Shown here: piece after piece, positions 1-9,231 of the stretch
Layout of the letters: the number at the start of each line of letters is the position of its first letter
Numbering within the stretch: position 1 is the stretch's first letter
From: Streptomyces sp. SDr-06
GTDB taxonomy: Bacteria; Actinomycetota; Actinomycetes; Streptomycetales; Streptomycetaceae
Assembly: GCF_003324565.1 (NCBI RefSeq)
Contig: NZ_QOLA01000015.1
Location: 1 to 64,000 of the forward strand
Direction: 5' to 3'
DNA length: 64,000 bases
Translations under genes and position numbers: made by a program
The notes under the pieces: generated by a model
What the model was told of the DNA's origin: nothing
The model's database searches: none
What the model saw: only the letters and a program-made list of their open reading frames with translations

Positions 1-1036
1 CGTACGAAAGCGCCACGGCGGGAGCGGATCCGCCCAGCGGGGCCGGCACGCTGACCGGGTAGGTCCAGGTGAAGTCACCGGTTGAGGTGCCAGCGCTCCA
101 ACTTCCCGATGGGGCAAGGGGGGTGGCACTGTACGTGCCGCCGGCCCCGCCCGGAGCCGGAGCGGCGGCGAGGACCATGGGCTGAGCGCCGGCCGAGAGA
201 GCCTGGGGAGCAAGAGCAGCGCCGCTCGTACCCACCGCCGGCGGAGAGATCGCGGCGGGCGGCAGGGCCACATCGGCGACCAGACGGTGGTGCGCGTAGT
301 CGTTGTGGAAGGGGACGGGCTTGGCGGTGCGGCACTGGGCGGCTTGCGGCGTGGTCAGGGAGCAGGCCGGGAGCTGCACCAGTTGGAGCCGGGAGGTGTA
401 GTCACCTCCGTAGGCGTTGGCGAACCCGGCGTACTCCAGACCGACCGAGACCTTGTCGTCCCCCTTGGTGGTGGCCTTGTTCGTCAGCGAGACCAGGACG
501 CCGTCGATGCCGGCTTGCTGAGCCTCGGCGCGTCCTGCGACCGTGACCGACACCTTGTCCGGCGTCTGTCCGGCTCCTGTCGCGACAGGGTGCTTCTGCG
601 TGAGGGATCCCGGGCGCCCCAGCCAGACGGGGGTTCCGATGACCTGAGCGGGGGCGGGCTCCACGGAGGGGGCGGATTTCGGCGAAAGCGCCTGCGGGGC
701 GCCCAGGTTGCCCGCCGCCGGATCTGCCAGCGCGCTCGTGGCCGCGGGCCACATCACGGGAGCCGGGGCGGGGCCGATCTGACTCGGTCCGTGCGCTGCC
801 CGCCGTGACGGAGGTGCCGCCGAGACGCCGTCATGTCCGGAGACGGAGTGCTGCTTGTCGAGCGGCCGCGGTGACCACAGTTTCGGCAGATCGCGCCCTC
901 GGGCCAGGACCGGAGCCCCCGAGAGCACCGTCAGCGTGAGCGCCATACAGGTCACCAGAGCGACTGTATTGCGCCGTGCGCAGGCATGCCGAATCCAGCC
1001 AAAAATCAGCGAGAAGCTCCCGCTTTTACTCTTCAC
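1..1036 (-). CDS. RHS-repeat (YD-type) exported protein, N-terminal part, cut by window edge
   Basis: Open reading frame running off the left edge, read from a GTG at 1036 (about 345 codons seen). A GGGGTGGGG stretch lies just upstream as a weak ribosome site. Residues 25-44 form a hydrophobic export segment after a basic N-terminus. A long Pro/Ala-rich region follows, and at residues 326-336 the motif YPVSVPAPLGG appears. In Streptomyces RHS/SpvB-like proteins this type of motif marks the start of the YD-repeat barrel. RHS proteins usually carry a variable C-terminal toxin or effector, which would lie outside this window. It is divergent from the DNRLRE/FG-GAP gene. The family call is fairly sure; toxin function is inference only. 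Confidence 0.72.
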   Translation of the reverse strand, partial: MKSKSGSFSLIFGWIRHACARRNTVALVTCMALTLTVLSGAPVLARGRDLPKLWSPRPLDKQHSVSGHDGVSAAPPSRRAAHGPSQIGPAPAPVMWPAATSALADPAAGNLGAPQALSPKSAPSVEPAPAQVIGTPVWLGRPGSLTQKHPVATGAGQTPDKVSVTVAGRAEAQQAGIDGVLVSLTNKATTKGDDKVSVGLEYAGFANAYGGDYTSRLQLVQLPACSLTTPQAAQCRTAKPVPFHNDYAHHRLVADVALPPAAISPPAVGTSGAALAPQALSAGAQPMVLAAAPAPGGAGGTYSATPLAPSGSWSAGTSTGDFTWTYPVSVPAPLGGSAPAVALSY

Positions 1037-1419
1037 TTAAAGCCCCACCCCTGGAAACAAATAGACGGGAAAGCTATCAGCAGACTGCTAATAACCCCGT
1101 CAAGCGAGAAGAAAGCATGGGGAAATAATCAGGCATGAAAGGGTAATAAGTCGAGCACAATCAGGCACACAGGGCGGCAGAACACACAGAACAGACACAG
1201 TGCCTTCATAGTTGGGTGACCTCTTGCCACGACATGTCGCACTTGCGCGTTTAGGGCTGATAACGGCGGTAGATTCAGCAGGAAAGCATCGCTCCACCGC
1301 CGCTCAATCAGCCTGACCTGCTCCCGCCACGAGCCTTCGGACTTCGTGCCAGATATGCTCCGGAAAGCTCGCCAAATACGGCACTGAATTCAGCAATGCA
1401 CAGGCATGTCAGGAGCAGC
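1037..1419. other. Divergent intergenic region
   Basis: This 383-bp gap separates the RHS and DNRLRE genes and is clearly poorer in G+C than its surroundings. It holds the candidate RHS promoter and presumably a promoter for the rightward gene. A small inverted repeat (AGCAG-A-CTGCT) lies near 1078-1088. I see no reading frame worth calling. Confidence 0.5.
1074..1103 (-). promoter_or_regulatory. Candidate promoter for the RHS gene
   Basis: On the minus strand TTGACG (1103-1098) is followed after 18 bp by TGATAG (1079-1074), about 40 bp before the GTG start. This resembles a vegetative -35/-10 pair in an unusually AT-rich stretch. No experimental support can be drawn from sequence alone. Confidence 0.4.
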
Positions 1420-4400
1420 ATGAGGACCAAGAGCCGATATAGACGCCGAGGCATGGCCTCCGCTTTGAGCGTGGCCCTGAGCTCCGCGTTCATCCCCCTC
1501 GCCTTCGGCACAGGGGTCGCGGCTGCGCACGACGTGGCCAACGCAGCCTCCGCCGAGGTCGGTGGGGCCTCCCCGACCGGCGCGCCGGCGGCTCCCGGCC
1601 GGGCCGACGCCGTCCTGGCTTCGGCCAAAGCCAGGTCCACCGGTGCCGCCGTCCCCGTGAGTGCGGCCACCACGCCGACGAACACGCTGACGGCCAATCC
1701 GGACGGCAGCTTCACCCAGACCCAGAACCTTCTGCCCGTGCGGGTCAACAAGAGCGGCACCTGGGTGCCGGTTGACGCCACCCTCCGGCGCGGCGCCGAC
1801 GGGACCATCGCCACCGCAGCGACCCCTACCGCCCTGTCCTTCTCCGCCGGAGGCAGTGGCCCCCTCGCCACGATGACCTCCCCGGACGGCAAGCGACTTG
1901 CCCTCACCTGGCCCGACCCGCTGCCGACCCCCAGCCTTTCCGGTACCAGCGCGCTCTATTCCGAGGTACTTCCGGGTGTTGATCTCCGCGTCACCGCACA
2001 GGGCCAAGGCGGATTCACGCAGGTTCTGGTCGTCAAGTCCCCTGACGCGGCACGCAATCCCAAGCTCGCTTCCCTCCGGCTGCGCACGGCGACGAGCGGT
2101 CTCACGCTGACGAACGACAGCACCGGCGCCCTCACCGCCAAGGACAGTTCGGGAAGAGCTGCCTTCTCCGCGCCCACACCGGTCATGTGGGACTCGAGCA
2201 CCTCCACCCTCGCACCGGCCAAGTCGCAGTCACTGTTCCTGCGGAGTCCAGCCCCAGGTGGTACCAGCGACAGGGCGGCCGCCGGCCCGTCGGCCGGGGC
2301 GAAGCAAGCGGACCTGCGGGCCACGGCGGGTGGAGACGGCATCACCCTGACACCGGACCAGAAGATCCTGACCGCTCCCGACACGCGCTTCCCCGTCTAC
2401 ATCGACCCCAACTGGATACCCCGCAACACCGGCAACTCAGCCTGGGGCGGCATCTGGGAGGCTCACAAGTCCGAGCCCTGGGACACCACGAAGTGGGATG
2501 ACCCCGGCGTCGGCTACCAGGGCTGGCAGGCGGACACGGGTATAGAGCGCGTCTTCTACAAGTTCGACACCTCCTTCTACACCGGCAAGACCATCGGCTC
2601 CGCCACGCTGAACATGCTGGAGACCTACTCGGCATCGATCGGCTGCGAGAAGTACGGCGTCAACGTCTACCGCGCCGACTCCTTCAACTCCGGCATCTCG
2701 TGGAACACCGCCCCGTCGACGCACGAACAGATCGGCAGCGCGTCCGTCACCGGGACTCGCAACAACGACTGCCCCGGCAACCAGCCGGCGGTCGCGGACA
2801 TCACCTCCGCCGTCGCCAGTGCCGGCAACAGCCTGTCCGTCGGCGTCTTCGCAGCGGACGAGAGCGACAAGAACGCCTTCAAGCGGTTCTCGACGAACCC
2901 GACCCTGACCGTTCAGTACAACTCCGTCCCCAACGTCCCGACCTCGGCCACCACCGTCCCGTCCGCCCAGGCACCGGAGACACCGGACTGCGGCGTGAAC
3001 GCGCCCTTCGGCTGGGTCGGCTCGACCAACGTCGCCAGCGACGGGATCCACCTGCGGGCCAATATCTCCGACCCCGACGGCAACCAGCAGGTGCGGGGCC
3101 AGTTCGCGCTGTGGGACTACGTGAGCGGCGCCGCGATCATCGCCACCGGCGACGCGAACTCCAACACCCCCTGGGTCGGCAACAACACAACGGTCGACAA
3201 GGCCGTCGGCGCCCTTGAGGACGGACACACATACGGCTGGAACGTCCGCGCCGACGACGGCATCAACCACTCGGCAACCACCGCCGGCTGCCACTTCCGG
3301 ATCGACAGGACCCCGCCGAGCCAGCCCGGCGTCACCTCGACCGACTACCCCGCCGCCGGCTCCTCGACCTCGCCCACTCACGTCATGGGCGACGGTTTCC
3401 AAGGCCAGTTCACCTTCACGGCGACCGACGACACGAGCGGCGTCGATCACTTCGAGTACGCCTTCAACACCTCGCTCCCGGTCGGCGGTGCCAGCATCGT
3501 CCCCGCCACCAACGGCTCGGCCAGCATCAAGCTCGCCCCTGGCCACTGGGGCACCAACTTCCTCGACGTCAGCGCTGTCGACAAGGCCGGCAACCATTCA
3601 CAGTCGTACGAGTACGCCTTCTACGTCCCCGACAACCTCACGGCCCACGCGGCACCAGGAGACCTGACGGGTGATGGCGTTCCCGACACGGCGATCGTCG
3701 ACAAGGACGGTCAGATCCGTTTCTATGCGGTCGGAACCGACCCCGCCGTGGGCGTCCCTGTAGCCACCTCGCAGGCTCCCACAGCCGACAAGAACTGGAA
3801 GGGCGCCATCCTCGCCCACCGGGGCGCCATGCACGGAGCGGCAAAGGTGGACGACCTCTTCGTCCTCAAGTCCGGCAAGCTCTACATCTATCTCAACCCC
3901 GGGCCGGGCAACTTCATCAAAGCACAAGCTACCGCGGTGCCTCGGCCGTCGTGTGACACCACGATCACCGACTGCTCCAGCTACGCGACAGACTGGTCCC
4001 AGGCGAGCCAGATCATCGCCGCCGGCAACGTGGACGGCGACAGTGCCCATCACAACGATCTGATGACGGTGGAGGGCGGAAAGCTCTGGCTGTTCCCGGG
4101 CAATGGCAGCGGGCGGCTGCTCTCCCCCATCCTGGTCGGGGCCGATGGCTGGAACGACCTGACCGCCGTGGCCCCCGGTGACGTGACGGGAGACGGTCTG
4201 CCGGATCTCTGGGCCCGGGACAAGACCACGGGCGCCATGTACCTGTACACGAACCGTCCGGGCGACCCCAAGGGCCTCGGTGACATAACCACCCGCAAAC
4301 AGATCAGCAGTGGCCTCGTACCTCTCTCCTACCCCGCGCTCACGAGCGACGGTGACAGCGACGGCGATGGCGTTCCGGACCTGCTCGCTGTCAGCTGGGA

Positions 4401-5307
4401 CGGCCGCTTGACCGAATTCCCCGGCCAGAAGGCCACCGACGGCACGGTCACTCTCGGCACACCGACCGATCTCAGCCAGCGCGGTTGGACCACCACCGCA
4501 CAGTCCATCGAGGGCTCACCCTACCTTCCTGCCAGCCGAAGCGACTTCAACAGCGACGCCCGGCCGGACATGGTTGCCGAGTGGTCCGACGGCACCCTGC
4601 ACCTCTACGAGGGTGACTCAGGTGGACGACTCGCGTCCGGCCCGCAGCTGTGGGACAAGACGTGGAGCGCCATGAAGCTCATGGCCCCAGGCGACTTCAA
4701 CGGCGACGGCAATGCCGACCTGGTCGGCGAGTGGTCCGACGGCACGCTCCACCTCTACCTCGGTAACGGACAAGGCGGGCTCGACACCTCGAACGTCACG
4801 CAGCTCCCCGAAGGCACCACGTGGGGCACCGTCAAGCAGCTCACCACCGGCGACTTCAACGGCGACGGCAAGACCGACCTGGTTGCCATCTGGGGCGACG
4901 GCTCGCTGCACCTGTATACGAACAACGGCACAGGAGGCCTCAACTCCGCCGTCTCCATGTGGCCCGGCAACAGCTGGGGAGGAATGAAGCTCCTCGCCGC
5001 GGGCGACTACAACGGCGACACCTTCGCCGACATCCTCGCCGAGTGGGGCGACGGCACCCTCCACCTCTACTTCGGCGACGGACGAGGCGGTCTGACCGAC
5101 GGTCCCCAGATGATCGGCGGCAACACCTGGTCCTCCGTCCAGCACCTCATAGCCGGTGACTTCTCCGGCGACGGCAAGACCGATGTCGCAGCCGTATGGG
5201 GCGATGGGAGTCTCCATCTGTATCCCGGCGACGGAGCCGGCCACTTGAGCGATCCCGTCACCATGTGGCCGGACAGCTCATGGGGGGCCATGAAGCTCGT
5301 CAGCTAG
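1420..5307 (+). CDS. Secreted DNRLRE-domain protein with C-terminal FG-GAP/VCBS repeats
   Basis: 1,295-aa exported protein. The ATG at 1420 is chosen over 1396 because AGGAG (1411-1415) sits 4 nt before it. A signal peptide covers about residues 1-36 (ends GVAAA). The first 300 residues match the conserved N-terminal module of Streptomyces RHS/DNRLRE proteins (VPVDATL, LTWP, VLPGVDL and MWDSS motifs). A DNRLRE-type module follows at about 320-500, then Ig-like segments. From about residue 745 there are FG-GAP/VCBS elements with Ca-binding DxNxDGxxD loops. The last 250 residues hold five tandem units of about 52 aa. It is probably an extracellular adhesin or substrate-binding protein; the ligand is unknown. 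Confidence 0.82.
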   Translation: MRTKSRYRRRGMASALSVALSSAFIPLAFGTGVAAAHDVANAASAEVGGASPTGAPAAPGRADAVLASAKARSTGAAVPVSAATTPTNTLTANPDGSFTQTQNLLPVRVNKSGTWVPVDATLRRGADGTIATAATPTALSFSAGGSGPLATMTSPDGKRLALTWPDPLPTPSLSGTSALYSEVLPGVDLRVTAQGQGGFTQVLVVKSPDAARNPKLASLRLRTATSGLTLTNDSTGALTAKDSSGRAAFSAPTPVMWDSSTSTLAPAKSQSLFLRSPAPGGTSDRAAAGPSAGAKQADLRATAGGDGITLTPDQKILTAPDTRFPVYIDPNWIPRNTGNSAWGGIWEAHKSEPWDTTKWDDPGVGYQGWQADTGIERVFYKFDTSFYTGKTIGSATLNMLETYSASIGCEKYGVNVYRADSFNSGISWNTAPSTHEQIGSASVTGTRNNDCPGNQPAVADITSAVASAGNSLSVGVFAADESDKNAFKRFSTNPTLTVQYNSVPNVPTSATTVPSAQAPETPDCGVNAPFGWVGSTNVASDGIHLRANISDPDGNQQVRGQFALWDYVSGAAIIATGDANSNTPWVGNNTTVDKAVGALEDGHTYGWNVRADDGINHSATTAGCHFRIDRTPPSQPGVTSTDYPAAGSSTSPTHVMGDGFQGQFTFTATDDTSGVDHFEYAFNTSLPVGGASIVPATNGSASIKLAPGHWGTNFLDVSAVDKAGNHSQSYEYAFYVPDNLTAHAAPGDLTGDGVPDTAIVDKDGQIRFYAVGTDPAVGVPVATSQAPTADKNWKGAILAHRGAMHGAAKVDDLFVLKSGKLYIYLNPGPGNFIKAQATAVPRPSCDTTITDCSSYATDWSQASQIIAAGNVDGDSAHHNDLMTVEGGKLWLFPGNGSGRLLSPILVGADGWNDLTAVAPGDVTGDGLPDLWARDKTTGAMYLYTNRPGDPKGLGDITTRKQISSGLVPLSYPALTSDGDSDGDGVPDLLAVSWDGRLTEFPGQKATDGTVTLGTPTDLSQRGWTTTAQSIEGSPYLPASRSDFNSDARPDMVAEWSDGTLHLYEGDSGGRLASGPQLWDKTWSAMKLMAPGDFNGDGNADLVGEWSDGTLHLYLGNGQGGLDTSNVTQLPEGTTWGTVKQLTTGDFNGDGKTDLVAIWGDGSLHLYTNNGTGGLNSAVSMWPGNSWGGMKLLAAGDYNGDTFADILAEWGDGTLHLYFGDGRGGLTDGPQMIGGNTWSSVQHLIAGDFSGDGKTDVAAVWGDGSLHLYPGDGAGHLSDPVTMWPDSSWGAMKLVS
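4540..5300 (+). repeat. Five tandem FG-GAP-type repeats in the exoprotein gene
   Basis: Five units of roughly 155 bp each encode DFNGDGxxDLVxxWxDGTLHLY-like segments. Each unit has a calcium-loop motif and a TW or SW pair near its end. Their close similarity suggests recent expansion by recombination and a beta-propeller made of near-identical blades. Confidence 0.75.
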
Positions 5308-5633
5308 CCCGAGCAAGCTCACGCCGGGGTCGGTCGCCGCCGAGGGGTGGTGACCGGTCCCGGCAGGGCTCCATGAGAGGCTCCGCTCCTGGCGCTCGGC
5401 CGCCACACCGGACGCTCCACGCGAAACCGGGCTTTGGTCCAGTGGAGTCCGGCCCGCCGGGCCGCCGCAGCGAGCGATACCTGCGGTAACACCTCCGGCC
5501 AGCCTCCTTGGGCCAGCACCAGCCGGGCCATGAGAACATAGCCCGCACACAATCTACTCACTGGTATTCCACGCCCTTCGGAAATCCCCGACCAGACGCG
5601 TCCCCGCCCCGGACGCTGTGGAGGTTTTTCACC
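5308..5633. other. Intergenic region without recognisable gene
   Basis: This 326-bp stretch between the FG-GAP gene and the acyltransferase gene has no convincing reading frame. The only clear element is GGAGG (5620-5624), the ribosome site for the acyltransferase. I see no strong terminator hairpin. Confidence 0.5.
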
Positions 5634-6806
5634 ATGTCCCAGCGTCGACTGGCGCCCCGGCTCGCGGCGTTGGACGGGCTCCGGCTCGTCGCCGCCCTGC
5701 TGGTGGTCTGCTACCACTACCTCGCGCTGAGCAGGCCCTGGGGACACAATCCGGCGACGATCTTCCCGACGCTGCACCGGTTCGCCGAGTTCGGCTGGCT
5801 CGGCGTCGAGATCTTTTTCCTGGTCAGCGGGTTCGTCATCTGCATGAGCGTGTGGGGACGCACACTCGGAGACTTCACCGTCTCACGGGCCTCCCGGCTG
5901 TTTCCGGCCTACTGGGTCGCCGTGCCGCTCACCGCTCTGGTGGTGAAGAAATGGCCGGAGGTCAGCTCGATACGGGGCTGGGACGACGTCATCGTCAACC
6001 TGACCATGGTCCAGGCCGGGAACAACACCAAGAACGTCGACGACGTGTACTGGACGCTCTTCGTGGAGCTCAAGTTCTACGTCCTGATGGCCATCGTCGT
6101 CCTGTGCGGCGTCACCTACCGCAACCTGCTCATCTTCTGCGGCGTGTGGACCGTGGCGGCGGCCCTCGCCCCCAGCCTCGGCACCCCCATGCTCGCGGCA
6201 TTCGCGATGCCGCAGTACGCCCCGTTCTTCATCGCGGGCATCGCCTTCTACCTGATGCGCCGCTTCGGGTCGAATGCCCTGCTATGGGGCATAGTCCTGT
6301 TCCAACTGCTTCTTTCCCAGCGATACATTCACTACCGGATCGCCAGCAACCTCGGCCGCGTCGCCGCCGACCACCTGCCGACCTGGCCGGTACGGCTGAT
6401 CATCCTCGCCGGGTTCGCGATCGTCGGCGCGATCGCTCTCGGGGCCTTCGACCGGGTCCAGTGGAAGTGGCTCTCCACAGCGGGCGCGGTCACCTACCCG
6501 CTCTACCTGATCCACATGTTCATCGGCATGACCCTCATCCACCACTTCCGGAACCGCCTCCCGGCCCCCGTGCTCGTCGTCTCGGTGATCGCGCTCATGA
6601 TGGCCACCGCCTGGCTCATCCACCGCTTCGTGGAACGCCCCGCGAGCAAGTGGATCCGCGACTCCATGAAGCGCGGCATCGCCGACGTACGCCTCAACAC
6701 CCCGGCCCGTCGGCCCCGCCTCCATCGAGTCGCCGTACAGCCCTCGCCCCCGCCCGTGGAAGCAGAGGCCCCGTCGTTCGCGCCCAGTAGCGTCGGCACG
6801 CCGTAG
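5634..6806 (+). CDS. Membrane acyltransferase, OafA/YrhL (acyltransferase 3) family
   Basis: 390-aa polytopic membrane protein. The ATG at 5634 has GGAGG 9 nt upstream; an in-frame extension to 5508 lacks a ribosome site. The family signature R-x10-H is present (R17 to H28, in LDGLRLVAALLVVCYH), and about ten hydrophobic segments follow. Acyltransferase-3 enzymes move acetyl or other acyl groups onto extracytoplasmic sugars, peptidoglycan or secondary metabolites. The C-terminal 50 residues are basic, proline-rich and probably cytoplasmic. No sugar biosynthesis genes lie nearby, so the acceptor cannot be inferred. Confidence 0.85.
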   Translation: MSQRRLAPRLAALDGLRLVAALLVVCYHYLALSRPWGHNPATIFPTLHRFAEFGWLGVEIFFLVSGFVICMSVWGRTLGDFTVSRASRLFPAYWVAVPLTALVVKKWPEVSSIRGWDDVIVNLTMVQAGNNTKNVDDVYWTLFVELKFYVLMAIVVLCGVTYRNLLIFCGVWTVAAALAPSLGTPMLAAFAMPQYAPFFIAGIAFYLMRRFGSNALLWGIVLFQLLLSQRYIHYRIASNLGRVAADHLPTWPVRLIILAGFAIVGAIALGAFDRVQWKWLSTAGAVTYPLYLIHMFIGMTLIHHFRNRLPAPVLVVSVIALMMATAWLIHRFVERPASKWIRDSMKRGIADVRLNTPARRPRLHRVAVQPSPPPVEAEAPSFAPSSVGTP

Positions 6807-6972
6807 CGGACGACCGGGGGGCGAAGCCGCCCTCGCCGAGGACATGGAGAGCGGCGCCGTACCGCGCCTGCCCGCCGCCGCCATCATGACCGTCGCACGG
6901 TGTCGGAGGCCTCCTGTAGGTTCTTCATCCGCAGTTCACGGCAGCGTGCCGTGGGGGGTTGAGGGGGATTTG

Positions 6973-7875
6973 ATGCGCGTGGGTTCGATACGCCGGGCGG
7001 GGATAGCGGTGTCGGTGGCGGCCGTGGTTTTGGGCGCTGCGGGTTGTGGTGGGAGCGGCGCCAAGGTCGGCTCTTCGGCCGTGCCTTCGCAGGCTGCCGC
7101 TCGGCCCGGCGCCTCTTCCGGGGGCGTGGTGGAGGCCTTGCAGTCGTCGTGGAAGAAGACGGCCACCGCTCACTCGGCACGGGTCGAGCTGTCCATGGCC
7201 TCCGGTGCGGAGGAGGTGGCCGGTACGGGGCGGCTGGCCTGGGACAGTGCTACCACCGCCGAGGTCACGCTGAAGTTCACCCGGGGCGTCACCGCCCAGC
7301 GGATGGGAAAGCTCGGCATCGACGGAATCCAGGCCCGGTATCTCCCGGACGGGTTTGCCATGAACATGGGCCCGCAGTTCGCCGCGCACATGGACGGCAA
7401 GCACTGGATCTGGTACGGGTACGCGGCCCTGGCCAAGCAGAGCCCCTACGGTGCGTTCAAGTCGGACCAGATGCAGACCTCCACGCCCGAGAAGACGGTG
7501 CAGACACTGCTGGCCTCCCCCGATGTGCACCGGGTGGGAGACGAGACCGTCCGCGGCGTGGCGGCCACGCACTACAGCGGCACCGTCGACATCGCCAAGT
7601 GGGCTGCCGGGACGACCCACTTGGACCGGAAGACCCTGGACGGCCTCAAGGCGCAGCTCGAGAAGAGCGGCGTCACGACCGAGTCCATCGACCTCTGGGT
7701 CGGCAAGGACGGGCTGCCCGTCAAGAAGACCGAGCGCACCCGCACCGCACAAGGTGAGAAGACGGGCACCGCGTACTTCCTCGACTACGGCCTGCCCGTC
7801 GACGTGAAGGCCCCGGCCGCCTCGGACACGGTCGACTTCGCCTCCCTCAAGAAGCAGGCTCCCGCTCAGACCTGA
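6973..7875 (+). CDS. Putative lipoprotein, LppX/LolA-like fold
   Basis: 300-aa protein starting at the ATG at 6973, preceded by GAGGGGG. The N-terminus is basic, then hydrophobic, ending in a lipobox (GAAGC, Cys near residue 24), so it should be lipid-anchored on the outer face of the membrane. The mature part alternates beta-rich segments, has no enzyme motif, and resembles the LppX/LprG/LolA-like lipoproteins of actinomycetes, which bind hydrophobic molecules. It has a monocistronic setting with a 166-bp gap upstream. Ligand and role are unknown. Confidence 0.65.
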   Translation: MRVGSIRRAGIAVSVAAVVLGAAGCGGSGAKVGSSAVPSQAAARPGASSGGVVEALQSSWKKTATAHSARVELSMASGAEEVAGTGRLAWDSATTAEVTLKFTRGVTAQRMGKLGIDGIQARYLPDGFAMNMGPQFAAHMDGKHWIWYGYAALAKQSPYGAFKSDQMQTSTPEKTVQTLLASPDVHRVGDETVRGVAATHYSGTVDIAKWAAGTTHLDRKTLDGLKAQLEKSGVTTESIDLWVGKDGLPVKKTERTRTAQGEKTGTAYFLDYGLPVDVKAPAASDTVDFASLKKQAPAQT

Positions 7876-7889
7876 GCCGTGCCAACGCC

Positions 7890-7905
7890 GCCTGCGGGAG
7901 CAGGC
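7890..7905. terminator. Weak hairpin between convergent genes
   Basis: A 6-bp stem (GCCTGC/GCAGGC) with a GGGA loop lies in the 32-bp gap between the convergent lipoprotein gene and the sigma-partner gene. It is short and has no T-run, so it is at best a modest terminator. Confidence 0.3.
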
Positions 7906-7907
7906 CG

Positions 7908-8615
7908 TCAGGAGGAGACGAGATCGGCCCACTGTCCGGCGAGGTCGGGGCCGGGCTGGGGGATGGGGCCGAAGTCGTCGAGCTGGCCGATGTCGAGGTC
8001 CTCGACGGCGCCCTTGACCGCGGTCTCCCGTACGGCGTGACGGGCCCTGGGCAGCTCGTAGTGCACCGTGACGGCCATCGGGACCTGCGTGCCCGCGACG
8101 ACCTCGTGCGGTACGGGCATGTACTGGCACGGTTCCCTTTCCAGCTCGGCCAGTTGGCGGGCCCAGTACTGGGCGTCGCGGAGTTCGCCCCGGCGCAGGT
8201 GCAGCAGGTAGAGGCACAGGGCGCTGGTGGCGTTGCCCGCCCCCGCGGCGAACTGCCACCAGAACTGGGCGCCTTCCTCCCGGTCGGCCAGGACCAGCAG
8301 GCAGGCGAAGGCCAGCGCGCCGCCCGGGTCGCGCACGGTGTCGAAGCGGGCGATGCGCTGGGCCGCGTCGTCGTCGTGGATGATGCTCTGGCTGAGCGTA
8401 CGAAGGTCGCGGGCCGCACGTTCGTGCAGAGCCGTCGGCCCGCATCCGGCGCGGGCCTGGCCCCCGCCCGGTCCGGCCACCAGCCGCAGCCAGCGGAACT
8501 CCCCCAGTTCCTGGGTGATCCGGCGCCGGGACGCCTCCAGCTCGTCGCTGGTGTACTCGCCCTCGAAGACGCGTGCCCGGGCCAGGACGTCCTCGATGCC
8601 GCGCGGTGCGCGCAT
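7908..8615 (-). CDS. Uncharacterised protein coupled to the upstream sigma factor gene
   Basis: 235 aa from the ATG at 8615, chosen because GAGGAG lies 10 nt upstream, inside the end of the sigma gene. Alternative in-frame ATGs at 8633 and 8657 have no ribosome site. The start is 7 nt from the sigma stop codon, so the two are probably translationally coupled. No signal peptide, membrane segment or zinc-binding anti-sigma motif is visible. The middle is helical and rich in Trp, Leu and Arg (QFWWQF, LCLYLLHLRRGE), possibly a TPR-like helical repeat. Co-transcription suggests a role in the sigma factor's regulation, but no family was recognised. Confidence 0.65.
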   Translation of the reverse strand: MRAPRGIEDVLARARVFEGEYTSDELEASRRRITQELGEFRWLRLVAGPGGGQARAGCGPTALHERAARDLRTLSQSIIHDDDAAQRIARFDTVRDPGGALAFACLLVLADREEGAQFWWQFAAGAGNATSALCLYLLHLRRGELRDAQYWARQLAELEREPCQYMPVPHEVVAGTQVPMAVTVHYELPRARHAVRETAVKGAVEDLDIGQLDDFGPIPQPGPDLAGQWADLVSS

Positions 8616-8622
8616 CTGTCCA

Positions 8623-9231
8623 TCACTCCTCATCGTCGCTGTCCTCGTCGACGTCAAGCCCGAGCTCGGCGGCGAGCCGGCGCTTGGCCGTGCGGCGGGT
8701 GGAACGGACCGTCGCCTCGCGGATGCCCATGACCAGAGCGGTGGTCCTGGTGTCGAAGCCCAGGGCGAACTGCAGGACGATCACATCGAACTGGCGCTCC
8801 GGCAGCCGTGCCATCGCACCGAACAGGCCCAGGGTTTCCTCCAGTTCCGTGATCTGCTCACGAAACTGCGCGCGGAAACTGTCCAGAATCGGATCGGTGG
8901 CCGCACGGACCGCGCGGGCGAAGGCCATGGTCTCCGCCGCGGCCGGATCGCGGCCCTTGATCGCCAGCTCGGCCCAGACCCGCTCCTTCAGCAGCGCCCA
9001 GGCGTAGGAGCCGACGCTGGCCTGTTCGGTGACCGTGCCCCAGACGACGGCGAGGTAGATGAACGTCCCGTCCACCAGATCGCGAGCGGCGTCGTCGTCT
9101 CCCAGCTGGATGCGGGCGTATTCGAGGTAAGGCGGGTGGTACTGCCGGTGGAAGGCCCAGAACGCGGGCGGCATGGTGTCGCTCGGCTCGCGTGTCGCGT
9201 GCTCGGCGGGATCGCTGGGCGGCTCGGTCAT
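8623..9231 (-). CDS. RNA polymerase sigma-70 family (ECF-like) sigma factor
   Basis: 202 aa from the ATG at 9231, with GAGGGGGG just upstream. The N-terminal half resembles region 2 (FWAFHRQYHPPYLEYARIQL, then DLVDGTFIYLA). The C-terminal half is a region 4 helix-turn-helix (RLPERQFDVIVLQFALGF, then MGIREATVRSTRR), with a basic recognition helix. The tail is very acidic (DVDEDSDDEE). It directs RNA polymerase to an unknown regulon and forms an operon with the following 235-aa gene. No classical anti-sigma gene is adjacent. The 538-bp gap upstream is long enough for complex or autogenous control. Confidence 0.75.
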   Translation of the reverse strand: MTEPPSDPAEHATREPSDTMPPAFWAFHRQYHPPYLEYARIQLGDDDAARDLVDGTFIYLAVVWGTVTEQASVGSYAWALLKERVWAELAIKGRDPAAAETMAFARAVRAATDPILDSFRAQFREQITELEETLGLFGAMARLPERQFDVIVLQFALGFDTRTTALVMGIREATVRSTRRTAKRRLAAELGLDVDEDSDDEE

